Positions 1 to 8,687 of a stretch of DNA of 64,000 nt are shown here, piece by piece. The stretch lies in NCBI GenBank assembly GCA_021776335.1, contig JAJFGB010000011.1, positions 372,001 through 436,000 of the forward strand, given 5' to 3'. Source of the DNA: Hyphococcus sp. (GTDB taxonomy: Bacteria > Pseudomonadota > Alphaproteobacteria > Caulobacterales > Parvularculaceae). Below the pieces are notes generated by a model that made no database searches, had not been told where the DNA came from, and saw only the letters and a list, made by a program, of their open reading frames with translations. Both the position numbers and the translations under genes were made by a program. Position 1 is the stretch's first letter; each line of letters opens with the position of its first letter.

Positions 1-271
1 CCATGGGCGCGTGCGACTAAGTGTGATGGCGTATTTGTCGGGTGCGGGGTCGGCGGATTTCACGCTTTTACGGAAAAAAGTCGGCGTTACTGACGGCAAT
101 CTTTCGGTTCATATTCGAAAGCTCGAAGAAGCAGGTTATCTGCGGGTTGAAAAAAAGTTCTCCGACCGACGACCGTTGACAGTTTGCCATTTGACAAAAA
201 AAGGCCGCGAGTCCTGGATTGCCTATATCGCGCGCATGGAGGCGTTGATGCGTCCGGCGGCGGCAGAATAA
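1..271 (+). CDS. Winged-helix transcriptional regulator (5' end cut by window)
   Basis: The frame is open from the first base (codons at 2, 5, 8), so the gene very likely begins outside the window; the GTG at 11 is probably internal. The visible ~90 residues form a compact winged helix. The phrase VTDGNLSVHIRKLEEAGYL is the recognition helix, and the KKFSDRRPLTVCHLTKKGRE stretch is the wing. This matches the single-domain MarR/PadR-like winged-helix family of about 100 residues (HTH_34 type) that bind DNA as dimers. Family members are local repressors, but nothing here shows the target. The next gene lies on the other strand, so no operon is visible downstream. Confidence 0.75.
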   Translation, partial: HGRVRLSVMAYLSGAGSADFTLLRKKVGVTDGNLSVHIRKLEEAGYLRVEKKFSDRRPLTVCHLTKKGRESWIAYIARMEALMRPAAAE

Positions 272-351
272 GAGTTTAATATGATGCGACTGTGCGGAAC
301 CGCTGTTGTTTATTGACGGTTCCGCATTCGTGCTCGCATAGTTTACAGGCG

Positions 352-903
352 TTATGTGCGCATTGCGTCAGTGAGATCTGAAAGCGCGGTTTCCAACTCA
401 GCAATTTCTTCACGCAACATTGATATCGCCATTTTGGTCTCGTCGTATTCAGCGTCGCTGAGCTTGCCTCTCAAGGTTTCAAGTTCGTCCGCGGCGTCGT
501 TAAGGTCGGCCTTGATCTCTTCAAAAATCTTGCCCGTTGTTTTTGTAACAACGGCGCTAGCCGTACTGAGGGCGATTTTCGCAATAACCGCGCCGCCAGG
601 CGCTTCTTTGATTTCTTCGCGTGCGTCCTCGATTTCGATGATGGCTTCCGCAATTTCTTCCCTCGCATCGGCCATTTCGTGGCGAATATCTTCAATATCA
701 TCTGCATCAAGATCGATTAACTGTTCGAGTAAATCCTCGTCGTCTCCGAAATTTAGCCCGTTTATAGAAATGTTGTCGCCGTGAGCCTGTGCTGCATTAG
801 GTGCGGCGGCCGCGACGGCAAAAATAGCAGCGCCAACCATGAAGAGTTTTTCGATTGCTGGCCGCGGGTCATGGACCCGAGCGGTTTGAAGTCGTTGTGA
901 CAT
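352..903 (-). CDS. Secreted acidic coiled-coil protein, function unknown
   Basis: A 183-residue protein of no recognised family. An N-terminal hydrophobic stretch ending in APNAAQA-HG looks like a Sec signal peptide with an AxA cleavage site. The mature part is rich in Asp, Glu, Ala and Ile, with heptad-like runs (EDIRHEMADAREEIAEAIIE) at about residues 65-100 and a second helix near the C-terminus; a short Gly/Ala/Val segment lies between. I infer a periplasmic or surface helical protein. The ATG at 903 is preferred over the ATG at 909, because the AAGGGAA element ends only two bases before 909 but sits at normal spacing from 903. It is transcribed alone. Confidence 0.6.
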   Translation of the reverse strand: MSQRLQTARVHDPRPAIEKLFMVGAAIFAVAAAAPNAAQAHGDNISINGLNFGDDEDLLEQLIDLDADDIEDIRHEMADAREEIAEAIIEIEDAREEIKEAPGGAVIAKIALSTASAVVTKTTGKIFEEIKADLNDAADELETLRGKLSDAEYDETKMAISMLREEIAELETALSDLTDAMRT

Positions 904-1099
904 GGTCATTTCCCTTTTCTTTTTTGGCTTGCGGTTCCCGCTTTGGGTTGGGCGGATATTGACAATGCGTCTTCATCCGTCCGTGCTTTTGTTATCTTTA
1001 TGGTTTACGCAACCGACAGGGCGCAATCTGTATGCGTTGCGTATCAACTTCAATGCGTCTTGCGGCGAAGTGTTGTAGAGATGCGCCAGTGTGGGTTTT

Positions 1100-1963
1100 T
1101 TAAGCCGCTTTTTCCGAATAAACGCTGCGTGATGGGAATGGAATTGATACGCCTTCTACATCGAAGCGTTCCTTGACCGCCTTTGTTAGCGCCCATTTCA
1201 CCGGGAAGTAATCGGCGCGCGCCACCCAGACACGACAAATGATGTCAACGGAAGATTCGCCCAGCGTATCCACAACAATAACGGGCTCAGGATTGGACTG
1301 GATGCTTTCCTGATTTTCGACCTCAGCGCGAATGAGATCCACTGCTTTGTCGAGATTGTCGCTGTAGGAAACTCCGAAAACAAGATCGACACGCCGCGTT
1401 GGATAACCGGCATAGTTGGTAATGACATCGTCGAAAATTTTGCCGTTAGGAATGATGATTTTCTTGTTGTCGGCAGTGGCGAGTTCCGTCGTAAAAAGGC
1501 CGATATGTTTTACGGATCCTGCCTGGCCAGCGACTTCAACAAAATCACCTACATCAAACGGGCGAAAGCCAAGCATCATCACACCTGAGGCGACATGACC
1601 AAGTGTTCCTTGCAAGGCAAGGCCGATGGCAAGTCCGGCGGCGCCGATAATGGCGGCAAAACTTGTTGTTGGTACGCCAAAGATGCCGAGTGTAGTGATA
1701 ACAACAAGGGCAATAAGGCCGTAATGAGCAAGGCTTGAGAGAAAACCGGAGAGCGTCGTATCGATCTTGCCGCTTTTCCCGAGTGCTTTTTCAATAAGCT
1801 GTTTGACGCGCCCTGCAATCCATAAGCCCAAGATCAGAACAACGATTGCGCCGATAACATTTGGTAAATAGGCGACAGCTTTTTCAAGGAGACCCTGGGC
1901 AAACGTCACCGCGACATCAATAGTTTCCACGGGTGCAATTTGTTGCCCGTCATCCTGCAGCAT
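1100..1963 (-). CDS. mscS: Small-conductance mechanosensitive channel MscS
   Basis: A 287-residue MscS-family channel, nearly the length of E. coli MscS (286). It releases solutes when the inner membrane is stretched by osmotic downshock. TM1 is about 33-51 and TM2 about 79-97. The pore helix TM3 (about 101-131) carries the Gly/Ala packing pattern AAIIGAAGLAIGLALQGTLG. The beta domain follows with FDVGDFVEV and the IIPNGKIF motif (170-177), then the C-terminal alpha/beta vestibule. Start choice: an upstream in-frame ATG at 1975 exists, but its own ATGGAG supplies a GGAG Shine-Dalgarno six bases before the ATG at 1963, so 1963 is the better start. It appears monocistronic. Confidence 0.93.
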   Translation of the reverse strand: MLQDDGQQIAPVETIDVAVTFAQGLLEKAVAYLPNVIGAIVVLILGLWIAGRVKQLIEKALGKSGKIDTTLSGFLSSLAHYGLIALVVITTLGIFGVPTTSFAAIIGAAGLAIGLALQGTLGHVASGVMMLGFRPFDVGDFVEVAGQAGSVKHIGLFTTELATADNKKIIIPNGKIFDDVITNYAGYPTRRVDLVFGVSYSDNLDKAVDLIRAEVENQESIQSNPEPVIVVDTLGESSVDIICRVWVARADYFPVKWALTKAVKERFDVEGVSIPFPSRSVYSEKAA

Positions 1964-2148
1964 GTGTTTCTCCATTTTGGTTGCTAACGCTCGCTATAGG
2001 GCGATCCGCGTCGGGCGCAATAGGAGATATCAACGAGATTTGTGGGGCTTGGCGATTGCTCACGCAATGGAGAACTGCTGTCTTGCCGCATGCCGACAGA
2101 ACCGGCTGTCTGGCGATCCGGCCAGCGATTATGCGATGTGGATCGTCC

Positions 2149-2655
2149 CTAAGTCGCTGGCTTGAAAGTCAGGGCAACACCATTATTGCAATACCGCAAA
2201 CCTGTCGGCCTCGGACCGTCTTTGAACAGATGGCCCTGATGACCACCGCAGCGCGCGCAATGATATTCTGTGCGCGGTATGATCAATTTGAAGTCGTTTT
2301 TTGTTTCAAGGGCGCCGGAAATGTAGTCGGTGAAGGATGGCCAGCCGGTGCCGGAGTTGAATTTCTGGTCGGATCTAAAAATATCGAGCCCGCAACCAGC
2401 GCAGGCGAAAATCCCGGCCCGCTTTTCGTTATCGAGCGGGCTTGATCGCGGGCGTTCTGTCGCTTCCTTGCGCAATACCGCATAGGCTTCGGGCGAAAGT
2501 CTAGCTTTCCATTCCTGGTTTGATAGTTGCCATTTGTCATAGTCGAGAATGGCTGTTTGTTTGTTCTTCGCCATGGCGGTCTCCGTCAGTCCATAGGCCG
2601 CCGCGCCGGCGCCCATGAGCGCAACTGCCAGGTTCCGTCGTGTGAGCTTAGTCAT
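2149..2655 (-). CDS. msrB: Peptide methionine (R)-S-oxide reductase, exported form
   Basis: A 168-residue MsrB, which reduces the R-epimer of methionine sulfoxide in proteins with thioredoxin-like electrons. Zinc cysteines are C85/C88 (CAGC) and C133/C136 (CARC). The catalytic cysteine is C156 in the GLRYC motif, and GTGWPSF, GHLFKDGP and HCARCGG are typical of the family. The N-terminus MTKLTRRNLAVALMGAGAAA has a twin-arginine pair followed by a hydrophobic stretch, so export by Tat is likely and the enzyme probably repairs periplasmic proteins. The residues after the catalytic Cys read NNGVAL rather than the usual INSAAL, a mild deviation. Confidence 0.93.
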   Translation of the reverse strand: MTKLTRRNLAVALMGAGAAAYGLTETAMAKNKQTAILDYDKWQLSNQEWKARLSPEAYAVLRKEATERPRSSPLDNEKRAGIFACAGCGLDIFRSDQKFNSGTGWPSFTDYISGALETKNDFKLIIPRTEYHCARCGGHQGHLFKDGPRPTGLRYCNNGVALTFKPAT

Positions 2656-2714
2656 AAATCCGATCCCTGTATGATTGCCTGAAACCTCTGACGAACATTT
2701 AGGGCGGAAGGTTA

Positions 2715-3659
2715 TTAAATTAAATGCATGGCGAGTTCACAACCCGGCGCCAATAACAGCAAAAACCCAGCCTCACGGTTCGATCTGAACACGTTCAAGC
2801 AATTGTGACCGTCTTCAATATCCAGTTTTCTGATTTGCCAGGCGAAATGCAACGCTGCGGGGATCAATGCCAGATAATATATGGCGGCGAAACCGGATAA
2901 AATGCCAGCGAAAGCGAATAAAGCTAAGGAGGCTGCGTAAAATCCAGCGAGCCATTTTTTCGTTGCTGTGCCAAATTTCAGAGCCGTCGATCTGACGCCG
3001 ATAAGGGCATCGTCCTCTTTGTCCTGATGGGCGTATATTGTGTCATAGCCAAGCGTCCAAAAAAAGCCGGCGATATAGACCGTAATCGCGGCGACTGACA
3101 GCATGTTGGCAATCGCAGCGTAGCCTACAAGCACGCCCCAGTTAAAGGTCAGGCCGAGCCATGCCTGAGGCCAATAGGTAACGCGTTTCATGAACGGATA
3201 AGCAGCAACAAGCGCCAGCGAAGAAAGCCCGATGAGAATCGTGAAACGATTAAATTGCAGGAGAACGATCAATCCGATGAGGCAGAGCGCCCCCAGAAAC
3301 CCCCATGCCTGTTTGACGGTGATCTGCCCCGAGGGAATCGGCCGCAACGCGGTGCGCTCGACCCGCGCGTCAAAATCTCGGTCGATAATGTCGTTATAGG
3401 CGCAGCCGGCGCCGCGCATGACAAACGCGCCAATTGCGAGGAGCGCCGCTTCGTCAAACAAATAAAAGTTCTCGTGGCCTGCGGCCGCCGCCATGGCGAG
3501 GCCCCACCAACAAGGAAGCAGCAAAAGCCATGTCCCGATGGGCCGGTCGGCGCGCATCAGGCGAAGATAGGGCTGCGCGAATGTCGGAGCATGATCGACC
3601 CAGCTGTGTGGCGCAGCATCAGGCGTGGATTGTGCCGGGTTGGCGGGTGGCTTGATCAT
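2715..3659 (-). CDS. ubiA: 4-hydroxybenzoate polyprenyltransferase
   Basis: A 314-residue UbiA-family membrane prenyltransferase that attaches the polyprenyl tail to 4-hydroxybenzoate in ubiquinone synthesis. The first Asp-rich motif, NDIIDRDFD, is at residues 89-97 and the second, YDTIYAHQDKEDD, at about 205-217; both bind the Mg-diphosphate of the donor. Eight to nine hydrophobic segments are visible. The phrase RTALRPIPSG after the first motif is typical of the UbiA subgroup rather than heme O synthase. It stands divergently from the phosphatase-like/rsmE pair, with about 130 bases between. Confidence 0.93.
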   Translation of the reverse strand: MIKPPANPAQSTPDAAPHSWVDHAPTFAQPYLRLMRADRPIGTWLLLLPCWWGLAMAAAAGHENFYLFDEAALLAIGAFVMRGAGCAYNDIIDRDFDARVERTALRPIPSGQITVKQAWGFLGALCLIGLIVLLQFNRFTILIGLSSLALVAAYPFMKRVTYWPQAWLGLTFNWGVLVGYAAIANMLSVAAITVYIAGFFWTLGYDTIYAHQDKEDDALIGVRSTALKFGTATKKWLAGFYAASLALFAFAGILSGFAAIYYLALIPAALHFAWQIRKLDIEDGHNCLNVFRSNREAGFLLLLAPGCELAMHLI

Positions 3660-3788
3660 GGGCGTTATCTATACGGCTTGGGCGCGCGGTCAAAGAGGAC
3701 CGGTGCTCCGGCGTGCGGCGGTGCGTCCCGCCTGCATTGGGTGCTTGCTGTCTTGACCAGTGGGTTGTGCTTGGCTCAAACCGACATC

Positions 3789-4115
3789 ATGACACAAAAG
3801 TTGCTTTTCATATGCGCTCAAAACCGGCTCCGAAGCCCGACCGCCGAACAGGTTTTCTCCTCATGGGAGGAAACTGACTGCGACTCAGCAGGGTTGGCGC
3901 CGGATGCTGTTGTTCCCGTATCGACTGAGCAAATTTTGTGGGCCGATATTATTTTTGTGATGGAAAAAGCCCATCGCAACAAACTTTCAAAGAAGTTCAA
4001 GCCGCATCTAAAAGGCAAGAGGGTGATTGTACTTGGCATACCGGACGATTTTGAGTTTATGGACGAAGGATTGGTGGGTCTGTTAACAGCAAAGGTTCCA
4101 CAGTTTTTTCGATGA
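3789..4115 (+). CDS. Small CX5R phosphatase-like protein (LMW-PTP-like fold)
   Basis: A 108-residue protein with a tyrosine-phosphatase loop near the N-terminus: C9-AQNRL-R15-S16, the CX5R signature. It resembles low-molecular-weight protein tyrosine phosphatases but is shorter (usual length about 150) and lacks the DPY general-acid motif at the C-terminus. RSPTAEQVF after the loop is typical of a compact subfamily annotated as LMW-PTP-like. The ATG at 3789 directly precedes MTQKLLFICAQ; the frame is open further upstream but that part is unconvincing. Its stop overlaps the rsmE start as ATGA, so the two are translationally coupled. Substrate unknown. Confidence 0.7.
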   Translation: MTQKLLFICAQNRLRSPTAEQVFSSWEETDCDSAGLAPDAVVPVSTEQILWADIIFVMEKAHRNKLSKKFKPHLKGKRVIVLGIPDDFEFMDEGLVGLLTAKVPQFFR

Positions 4116-4882
4116 TTCCTCGTCTTTATATCGAAGCTGACCTTGAGGTTGGCGTGGCGTCGCCGCTGACGCAGGCGCAGGCGCATTATCTCAAAAATGT
4201 GCTGCGCCGATCGGTGGGCGATAGGATGTGTCTGTTTAATGGCCGCGATGGTGAATTTGATGCTGAGATTATTGAGCTTAAAAAGCAGCGGTGTGTCGCT
4301 GCCGTAAAGGCGCAGATACGCATACAGGACGCTGAAGCCGATTTGACGCTTTGTTTCGCACCGGTCAAACGCGGACCTCTTGAGCATATCATTCAAAAGG
4401 CGACGGAAATCGGCGTTGCGCGTTTTATGCCCATTGTCACTGACCGGACTGTTGCGCCCAAGCTGAATATCGAACGCTTGCAGGCAATTGCATTGGAGGC
4501 GGCCGAACAATGCGGGCGTTTGAGCGTTCCATCTGTGAGCGAACCGATAAAACTTGCGGCGTTGATTAGTGACTGGCCTGCCGGTCGTCGCCTTATCTTT
4601 TGCGACGAGGCGGGCGACGATGAAAATGCAGAATGGGGCGGGCGCGCTGGTCGTGCGGCGCCTGCGTTAGAAGTCCTAAATTCAATTGATAGTAATACTG
4701 AAACATGGACGGTTATCACCGGCCCGGAAGGCGGGTTCACCCTTGCCGAACGTAAACTTTTGCGTGACACCGAATTTGTGATGCCAGTAACCTTGGGTCC
4801 TCGTATCTTGCGGGCCGATACAGCGGCGCTTGCGGCGCTCGTCCTGTTGCAGGCTGCGTGTGGTGACTGGCGGCGGCGTTAA
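4112..4882 (+). CDS. rsmE: 16S rRNA (uracil1498-N3)-methyltransferase RsmE
   Basis: A 256-residue SPOUT-class methyltransferase that methylates N3 of U1498 in 16S rRNA using SAM. The N-terminal PUA-like domain includes HYLKNVLRRSVGD. The C-terminal SPOUT knot carries VITGPEGGFTLAE and LGPRILRADTAALAAL, the SAM-binding trefoil signature of RsmE. QKATEIGVARFMPIVTDRT is also diagnostic. It starts inside the stop codon of the preceding phosphatase-like gene and is followed by gshA about 90 bases on. Confidence 0.94.
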   Translation: MIPRLYIEADLEVGVASPLTQAQAHYLKNVLRRSVGDRMCLFNGRDGEFDAEIIELKKQRCVAAVKAQIRIQDAEADLTLCFAPVKRGPLEHIIQKATEIGVARFMPIVTDRTVAPKLNIERLQAIALEAAEQCGRLSVPSVSEPIKLAALISDWPAGRRLIFCDEAGDDENAEWGGRAGRAAPALEVLNSIDSNTETWTVITGPEGGFTLAERKLLRDTEFVMPVTLGPRILRADTAALAALVLLQAACGDWRRR

Positions 4883-4973
4883 AGTCACGAATCGGTGATG
4901 CCATTGCCGCTTGGCCTTTGTGCATTCGCGCGATAGAGCCAGATAAGGGCGCGCTTATGCGTGGGAGAAGAGA

Positions 4974-6347
4974 TTGAGCACAGCAAATGAACAATCCGGC
5001 GACCGGCCGGTAATCGAGTCGATCGATGAACTGACGGCTTATATCGCTGCCGGGTCGAAGCCAAAAGATCAGTGGAAAATCGGCACGGAGCACGAAAAAT
5101 TCGTGTTCTGCCGGACCAATCTTAAACCCATTCCCTATGAGGGTGACGCGGGCATTCGCGCGATCCTGGAAAAGCTAGCCGACGACACTGGTTGGGCGAT
5201 CATTCGCGAAAACGACTTGCCCATTGGATTGACTGGCGAGGGCGCCAGCGTCTCGCTTGAGCCAGGCGGACAGGTGGAGCTTTCCGGCGCGCCGCTCGAT
5301 AATGTTCATCAGACTTGCGACGAAGTTCATGCGCATCTCGATGCGATTAAAAAAGTTTGCGAGCCCATGGGTGTCGCATTTCTCGGGATGGGTTTTGCGC
5401 CCACCTGGACACTTGACGAAGCCCCCCGGATGCCCAAGCCGCGCTATGATATCATGCGTCGCTACATGCCAAAAAAAGGCACACTTGGCCTTGATATGAT
5501 GCACCGGACCTGCACGGTGCAGGTCAATCTCGATTTCTCCTCCGAGGCGGATATGGCGGCGAAGTTTCGAACATCGTTGGCCCTGCAGCCGATCGCTACG
5601 GCGCTGTTTGCTAATTCCGGCCTCTATGAAGGAAAGCCTTCGGGCTATGCATCCTATCGTGCGCAAATCTGGACCGATACTGATCCTGATCGCACCGGGC
5701 TTTTGAGTTTTGTTTTTGAGGATGGGTTCGGTTTTGAACGCTATGTCGATTATATGCTCGATGTGCCGATGTATTTCGTTCGTCGCGACGGAAAATATAT
5801 CGACGCGGCGGGTTTGTCGTTTCGCGACTTCTTAAAAGGCGAATTGTCGGTGTTGCCCGGGGTCAAACCGGTCATCAGCGATTGGGAAGATCATCTATCG
5901 ACAGCGTTCCCGGAAGTGCGCCTCAAAACATTTCTTGAGATGCGCGGCGCTGATGGCGGGCCCTGGGCCCGGATATGCGCTTTGCCCGCGTTCTGGGTCG
6001 GGCTTCTTTACGATGAAGACGCGCTCGCGGCCGCGTGGAATATTGCAAAAGACTGGTCGACGGAGGAGCGAGAGATGTTGCGCGCTGCAGCTGCCAAAGA
6101 CGGCCTTCGGGCGTCGGTCGGTGGTCGGTCCGTACAAGATATTGCTTTGGACGTGCTGGCGATCTCGCGCGAGGGGCTTCGCCGTCGCGCCATTATGGGA
6201 AATCTCAAAGAAGATGAAACAACCTATCTTGATCCTCTTGTGAAGGTCGCGAAAAGCGGCGTCACGATGGGCGAAGATACCGCTGCGCGGTTTATCGGTG
6301 GGCTTGGGCAGGACGCCAAGCGCTTGTTTGAAGAATGTAAATATTAA
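4974..6347 (+). CDS. gshA: Glutamate-cysteine ligase, GCS2 (plant/alphaproteobacterial) type
   Basis: A 457-residue enzyme that joins glutamate and cysteine with ATP, the first step of glutathione synthesis. IGTEHEKFVF, GEGASVSLEPGGQVELSGAP and MHRTCTVQVNLDFSSE are hallmarks of the GCS2 family shared by plants and alphaproteobacteria, unrelated at sequence level to E. coli GshA. The start is TTG at 4974; a GGGAGAAGAG element ends a few bases upstream, and the nearby ATG (AAATGA) is out of frame. The sequence after rsmE, and the alkA-like gene three bases downstream, suggest a loose operon. Confidence 0.95.
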   Translation: MSTANEQSGDRPVIESIDELTAYIAAGSKPKDQWKIGTEHEKFVFCRTNLKPIPYEGDAGIRAILEKLADDTGWAIIRENDLPIGLTGEGASVSLEPGGQVELSGAPLDNVHQTCDEVHAHLDAIKKVCEPMGVAFLGMGFAPTWTLDEAPRMPKPRYDIMRRYMPKKGTLGLDMMHRTCTVQVNLDFSSEADMAAKFRTSLALQPIATALFANSGLYEGKPSGYASYRAQIWTDTDPDRTGLLSFVFEDGFGFERYVDYMLDVPMYFVRRDGKYIDAAGLSFRDFLKGELSVLPGVKPVISDWEDHLSTAFPEVRLKTFLEMRGADGGPWARICALPAFWVGLLYDEDALAAAWNIAKDWSTEEREMLRAAAAKDGLRASVGGRSVQDIALDVLAISREGLRRRAIMGNLKEDETTYLDPLVKVAKSGVTMGEDTAARFIGGLGQDAKRLFEECKY

Positions 6348-6350
6348 GCG

Positions 6351-6992
6351 ATGGCTGACATCCGCCTTGATGTTTTTGGCGATGTGTCGGCGGCTTGCGC
6401 GACGCTAGCGAAAAAAGACAAAGCGTTGGCGCGCGCCTTGGAGACTATTGGTGTCCCGCATATCCGTCGCCGCTCTGGCGGTTTTGGCGCGCTCTTTCGC
6501 ATCATTGTCGAGCAACAGGTCTCAGTCGCGAGCGCCCAGGCTATCTGGGCGCGTTGCTGCAAGGGCGTAAAACCCATGACGGCGCCTGCAGCGCTTAATC
6601 TGGGTGAAGAAGGCCTCAAGGCTTGCGGCCTGTCCGGGCCGAAGGCGCGATACGTCATCGCGCTCGCCAATGCGGTCGATAGTGGCGATCTCAACATCAA
6701 GGCCATCGCATCGCTTGATAATGATGCGGCAGCGCGCGCGCTTCAGTGCGTCAAAGGGATAGGCCCGTGGACAGCGGCGATCTATCTTTTGTTCTGCGAG
6801 GGCAGGATCGATATCTGGCCGGCTGGCGATGTGGCGCTTCTTGGCGCCTACCGGTCAGCGCGGCGCCGGGGGCCTCTCCCGGTGATGAAACAGTTCGACG
6901 AAAAGGCTCAAAAATGGGCGCCCTCGCGGGGGCTCGCGGCCCATATTCTTTGGACCTATTACGCCCATATTCGCGGCCGGACGCCCATCTGA
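6351..6992 (+). CDS. DNA-3-methyladenine glycosylase, AlkA/HhH-GPD family
   Basis: A 213-residue helix-hairpin-helix base-excision glycosylase that removes alkylated purines from DNA. The HhH motif is at about 131-145 (LQCVKGIGPWTAAIYL) and the catalytic aspartate is D160 in IDIWPAGDVAL, the GPD element. The length matches the short bacterial AlkA/MAG group without the extra N-terminal domain of E. coli AlkA. It begins three bases after the gshA stop, so it is probably co-transcribed. A clear intrinsic terminator follows. Confidence 0.9.
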   Translation: MADIRLDVFGDVSAACATLAKKDKALARALETIGVPHIRRRSGGFGALFRIIVEQQVSVASAQAIWARCCKGVKPMTAPAALNLGEEGLKACGLSGPKARYVIALANAVDSGDLNIKAIASLDNDAAARALQCVKGIGPWTAAIYLLFCEGRIDIWPAGDVALLGAYRSARRRGPLPVMKQFDEKAQKWAPSRGLAAHILWTYYAHIRGRTPI

Positions 6993-7004
6993 TAGCGTTT
7001 TTAG

Positions 7005-7032
7005 GGGCTGTGGCGAAAATACAGCCCTTTTT
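7005..7032 (+). terminator. Intrinsic terminator after the gshA-glycosylase unit
   Basis: A 7-bp stem GGGCTGT/ACAGCCC (7005-7011 with 7021-7027), a 9-base loop and a T run. It lies 12 bases after the glycosylase stop. Confidence 0.8.
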
Positions 7033-7174
7033 ATCAAACTTTTATCACGAGGAATCTGTTATGGGTTTTCTCTCTAAACTGGCTATTCTGGAAATGCAGC
7101 AGGGGAGATTCCGCTTTCAAAGCCACGTGTAAAGATCGAGTTACTGATATGGCGCCGGCCCCAGGGAGAGGGCA

Positions 7175-7741
7175 ATGAATCTTGCCCATCGTGGACCGGA
7201 GGCTTGCCCGGCATTGGTGCTGAACGCTGATTTCCGACCTTTAAGTTATTTCCCACTGTCTCTTTGGTCATGGCAGGACGCCCTGAAGGCGGTTTTCCTC
7301 GACCGCGTTGATGTCGTCGCGCAATATCAAACAAAGGTTAGAAGCCCTAGTTTCGAGATGCGCCTGCCATCGGTCGTGTCGTTGAAAACCTATGTGAAGC
7401 ATACGCGCACGCCGGCCTTCACGCGGTTTAATGTGTTCCTTCGCGATAGTTTTACGTGCCAATATTGTAGTTCAACCATGCGTGACCAGTTGACGTTTGA
7501 CCACGTTATTCCTCGCTCACGCGGTGGACGCACGACATGGGAGAATATCGTTGCCGCCTGCAGCCCCTGCAATATCAAAAAGGGTGGGCGATTACCAAAA
7601 GACTCAAAAATGTTTCCAGCGCGCAAGCCGGCGCGCCCGACGATGTTTGAGCTGAATGAGCGAGGGCGCGCCTTCCCGCCACACTACCTCCATGAGAGCT
7701 GGCAGGATTTCCTCTATTGGGATTCCGAACTCGAACCCTGA
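7175..7741 (+). CDS. HNH endonuclease family protein
   Basis: A 188-residue protein with an HNH nuclease core at about 95-140: C95xxC98, the D109-H110 pair in LTFDHVIPRSRGG, N124, then C129xxC132-N133. Two CxxC pairs would bind a structural zinc. This form, with VLNADFRPLSYFPLSLWSWQ at the N-terminus, is a widespread single-copy alphaproteobacterial HNH protein. It is not linked here to phage or restriction genes, so a housekeeping DNA-repair or processing role is more likely than defence; its substrate is not known to me. Confidence 0.88.
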   Translation: MNLAHRGPEACPALVLNADFRPLSYFPLSLWSWQDALKAVFLDRVDVVAQYQTKVRSPSFEMRLPSVVSLKTYVKHTRTPAFTRFNVFLRDSFTCQYCSSTMRDQLTFDHVIPRSRGGRTTWENIVAACSPCNIKKGGRLPKDSKMFPARKPARPTMFELNERGRAFPPHYLHESWQDFLYWDSELEP

Positions 7742-7843
7742 TCCTTTGATCGAATCTGACTTTTATGCAGCGATACCGCGTTGTGACGGCGCGGTGTTTC
7801 GCCTATGATCTGGCGTGTGGGGACTGATGGAGGATTTAGGCAT

Positions 7844-8614
7844 ATGCAAACCGTGACCATGTCGCGCCGCGAGATTATTCGTGGCCTCGCTGCAGGTAGC
7901 GTCGTCGTTATTGCGCCGGGCTGCGCGTATAACGAAACTCTTGGACGCAATCAGCTTTTATTTGTCAGCCAGGGACAGATGGCGCAGTTGGCGACGTCGG
8001 CATGGTCGGACCTTAAAAAGCAGGAAAAAATTTCTACTGACCCGAAATATGTTCGCCGCATGCAGCGTGTTGCGCCGCGAATGATTCAAGCGGCGGGAGG
8101 CAATCCGGCGCAATGGGAAGTGCAAGTTTTCGATTCCAAACAGTTGAATGCATTCGCGTTGCCCGGCGGCAAAATCGGGTTTTATACAGGCATTCTCGAT
8201 CTCATGGAAAATGACGATCAGATCGCAACGGTGATGGGCCATGAAATCGCTCATGTGAATTTCAATCACTCCGGTGAACGCTACAGCCAGTCTTCGCTGG
8301 CGGGCGCTGGATTGACAGTTGCGCAAGTCGCTGTGTCGGGCAGCCAGTATCAAAATCAGATTCTGGGTGTTCTTGGCGCCGGCGCCACGCTTGGTGTTAT
8401 TCTTCCATTCTCTCGCAAACATGAACTGGAGGCGGACAAGTTTGGCGTCCGTTATATGTCGCGCGCGCGATATAATCCGAATGAGTCTATTCGGTTCTGG
8501 GAGAAAATGGCGGCGAAGAAGTCCGGCCAGCCGGCTGAGTTGCTGTCGACCCATCCGAGTGACGCCACCCGTATCGCACAGCTGAAGCGGGAAGTTGCGC
8601 TTCTCGGCGGCTAG
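7844..8614 (+). CDS. M48-family metalloprotease, exported
   Basis: A 256-residue zinc protease of the M48 (Ste24/HtpX/LoiP) family. The zinc site is H133-E134-I-A-H137 plus E194 in ELEAD. The N-terminus has SRREIIRG, a twin-arginine-like pair, a hydrophobic stretch and a Cys in APGC. Export to the periplasm is likely; lipidation is possible, but the Pro before GC makes the lipobox poor. Such proteins act in envelope protein quality control. The ATG at 7844 is chosen because GGAGGA at 7829-7834 lies nine bases upstream; the longer frame from 7805 has no such site. Confidence 0.9.
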   Translation: MQTVTMSRREIIRGLAAGSVVVIAPGCAYNETLGRNQLLFVSQGQMAQLATSAWSDLKKQEKISTDPKYVRRMQRVAPRMIQAAGGNPAQWEVQVFDSKQLNAFALPGGKIGFYTGILDLMENDDQIATVMGHEIAHVNFNHSGERYSQSSLAGAGLTVAQVAVSGSQYQNQILGVLGAGATLGVILPFSRKHELEADKFGVRYMSRARYNPNESIRFWEKMAAKKSGQPAELLSTHPSDATRIAQLKREVALLGG

Positions 8615-8637
8615 AAAATTACGCCTTGAACACAGGC

Positions 8638-8664
8638 TTGCATTGGTTTGGGCGCGGCTATAGG
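8638..8664 (+). promoter_or_regulatory. Possible promoter of tRNA-His
   Basis: TTGCAT (8638-8643) and TATAGG (8659-8664) are separated by 15 bases, a little short. A GC-rich inverted repeat, GGCGCGG/CCGCGCC (8651-8657 with 8667-8673), overlaps and could instead be a weak terminator of the protease gene. Confidence 0.4.
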
Positions 8665-8687
8665 GTCCGCGCCTTCTTGGTGGACGC

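Noticed and set aside
356-784. Open frame opposite the secreted coiled-coil gene (Ser/Ala/Ile-rich)
   Set aside because: Low-complexity shadow of the acidic coiled-coil gene on the other strand; no ribosome-binding site.
3255-3788. Long N-terminal extension of the phosphatase-like gene
   Set aside because: It lies antisense inside ubiA; the phosphatase motif begins nine residues after the ATG at 3789.
7175-7741. HNH protein as part of a restriction or phage system
   Set aside because: It stands alone among housekeeping genes and has no methyltransferase or phage partner.
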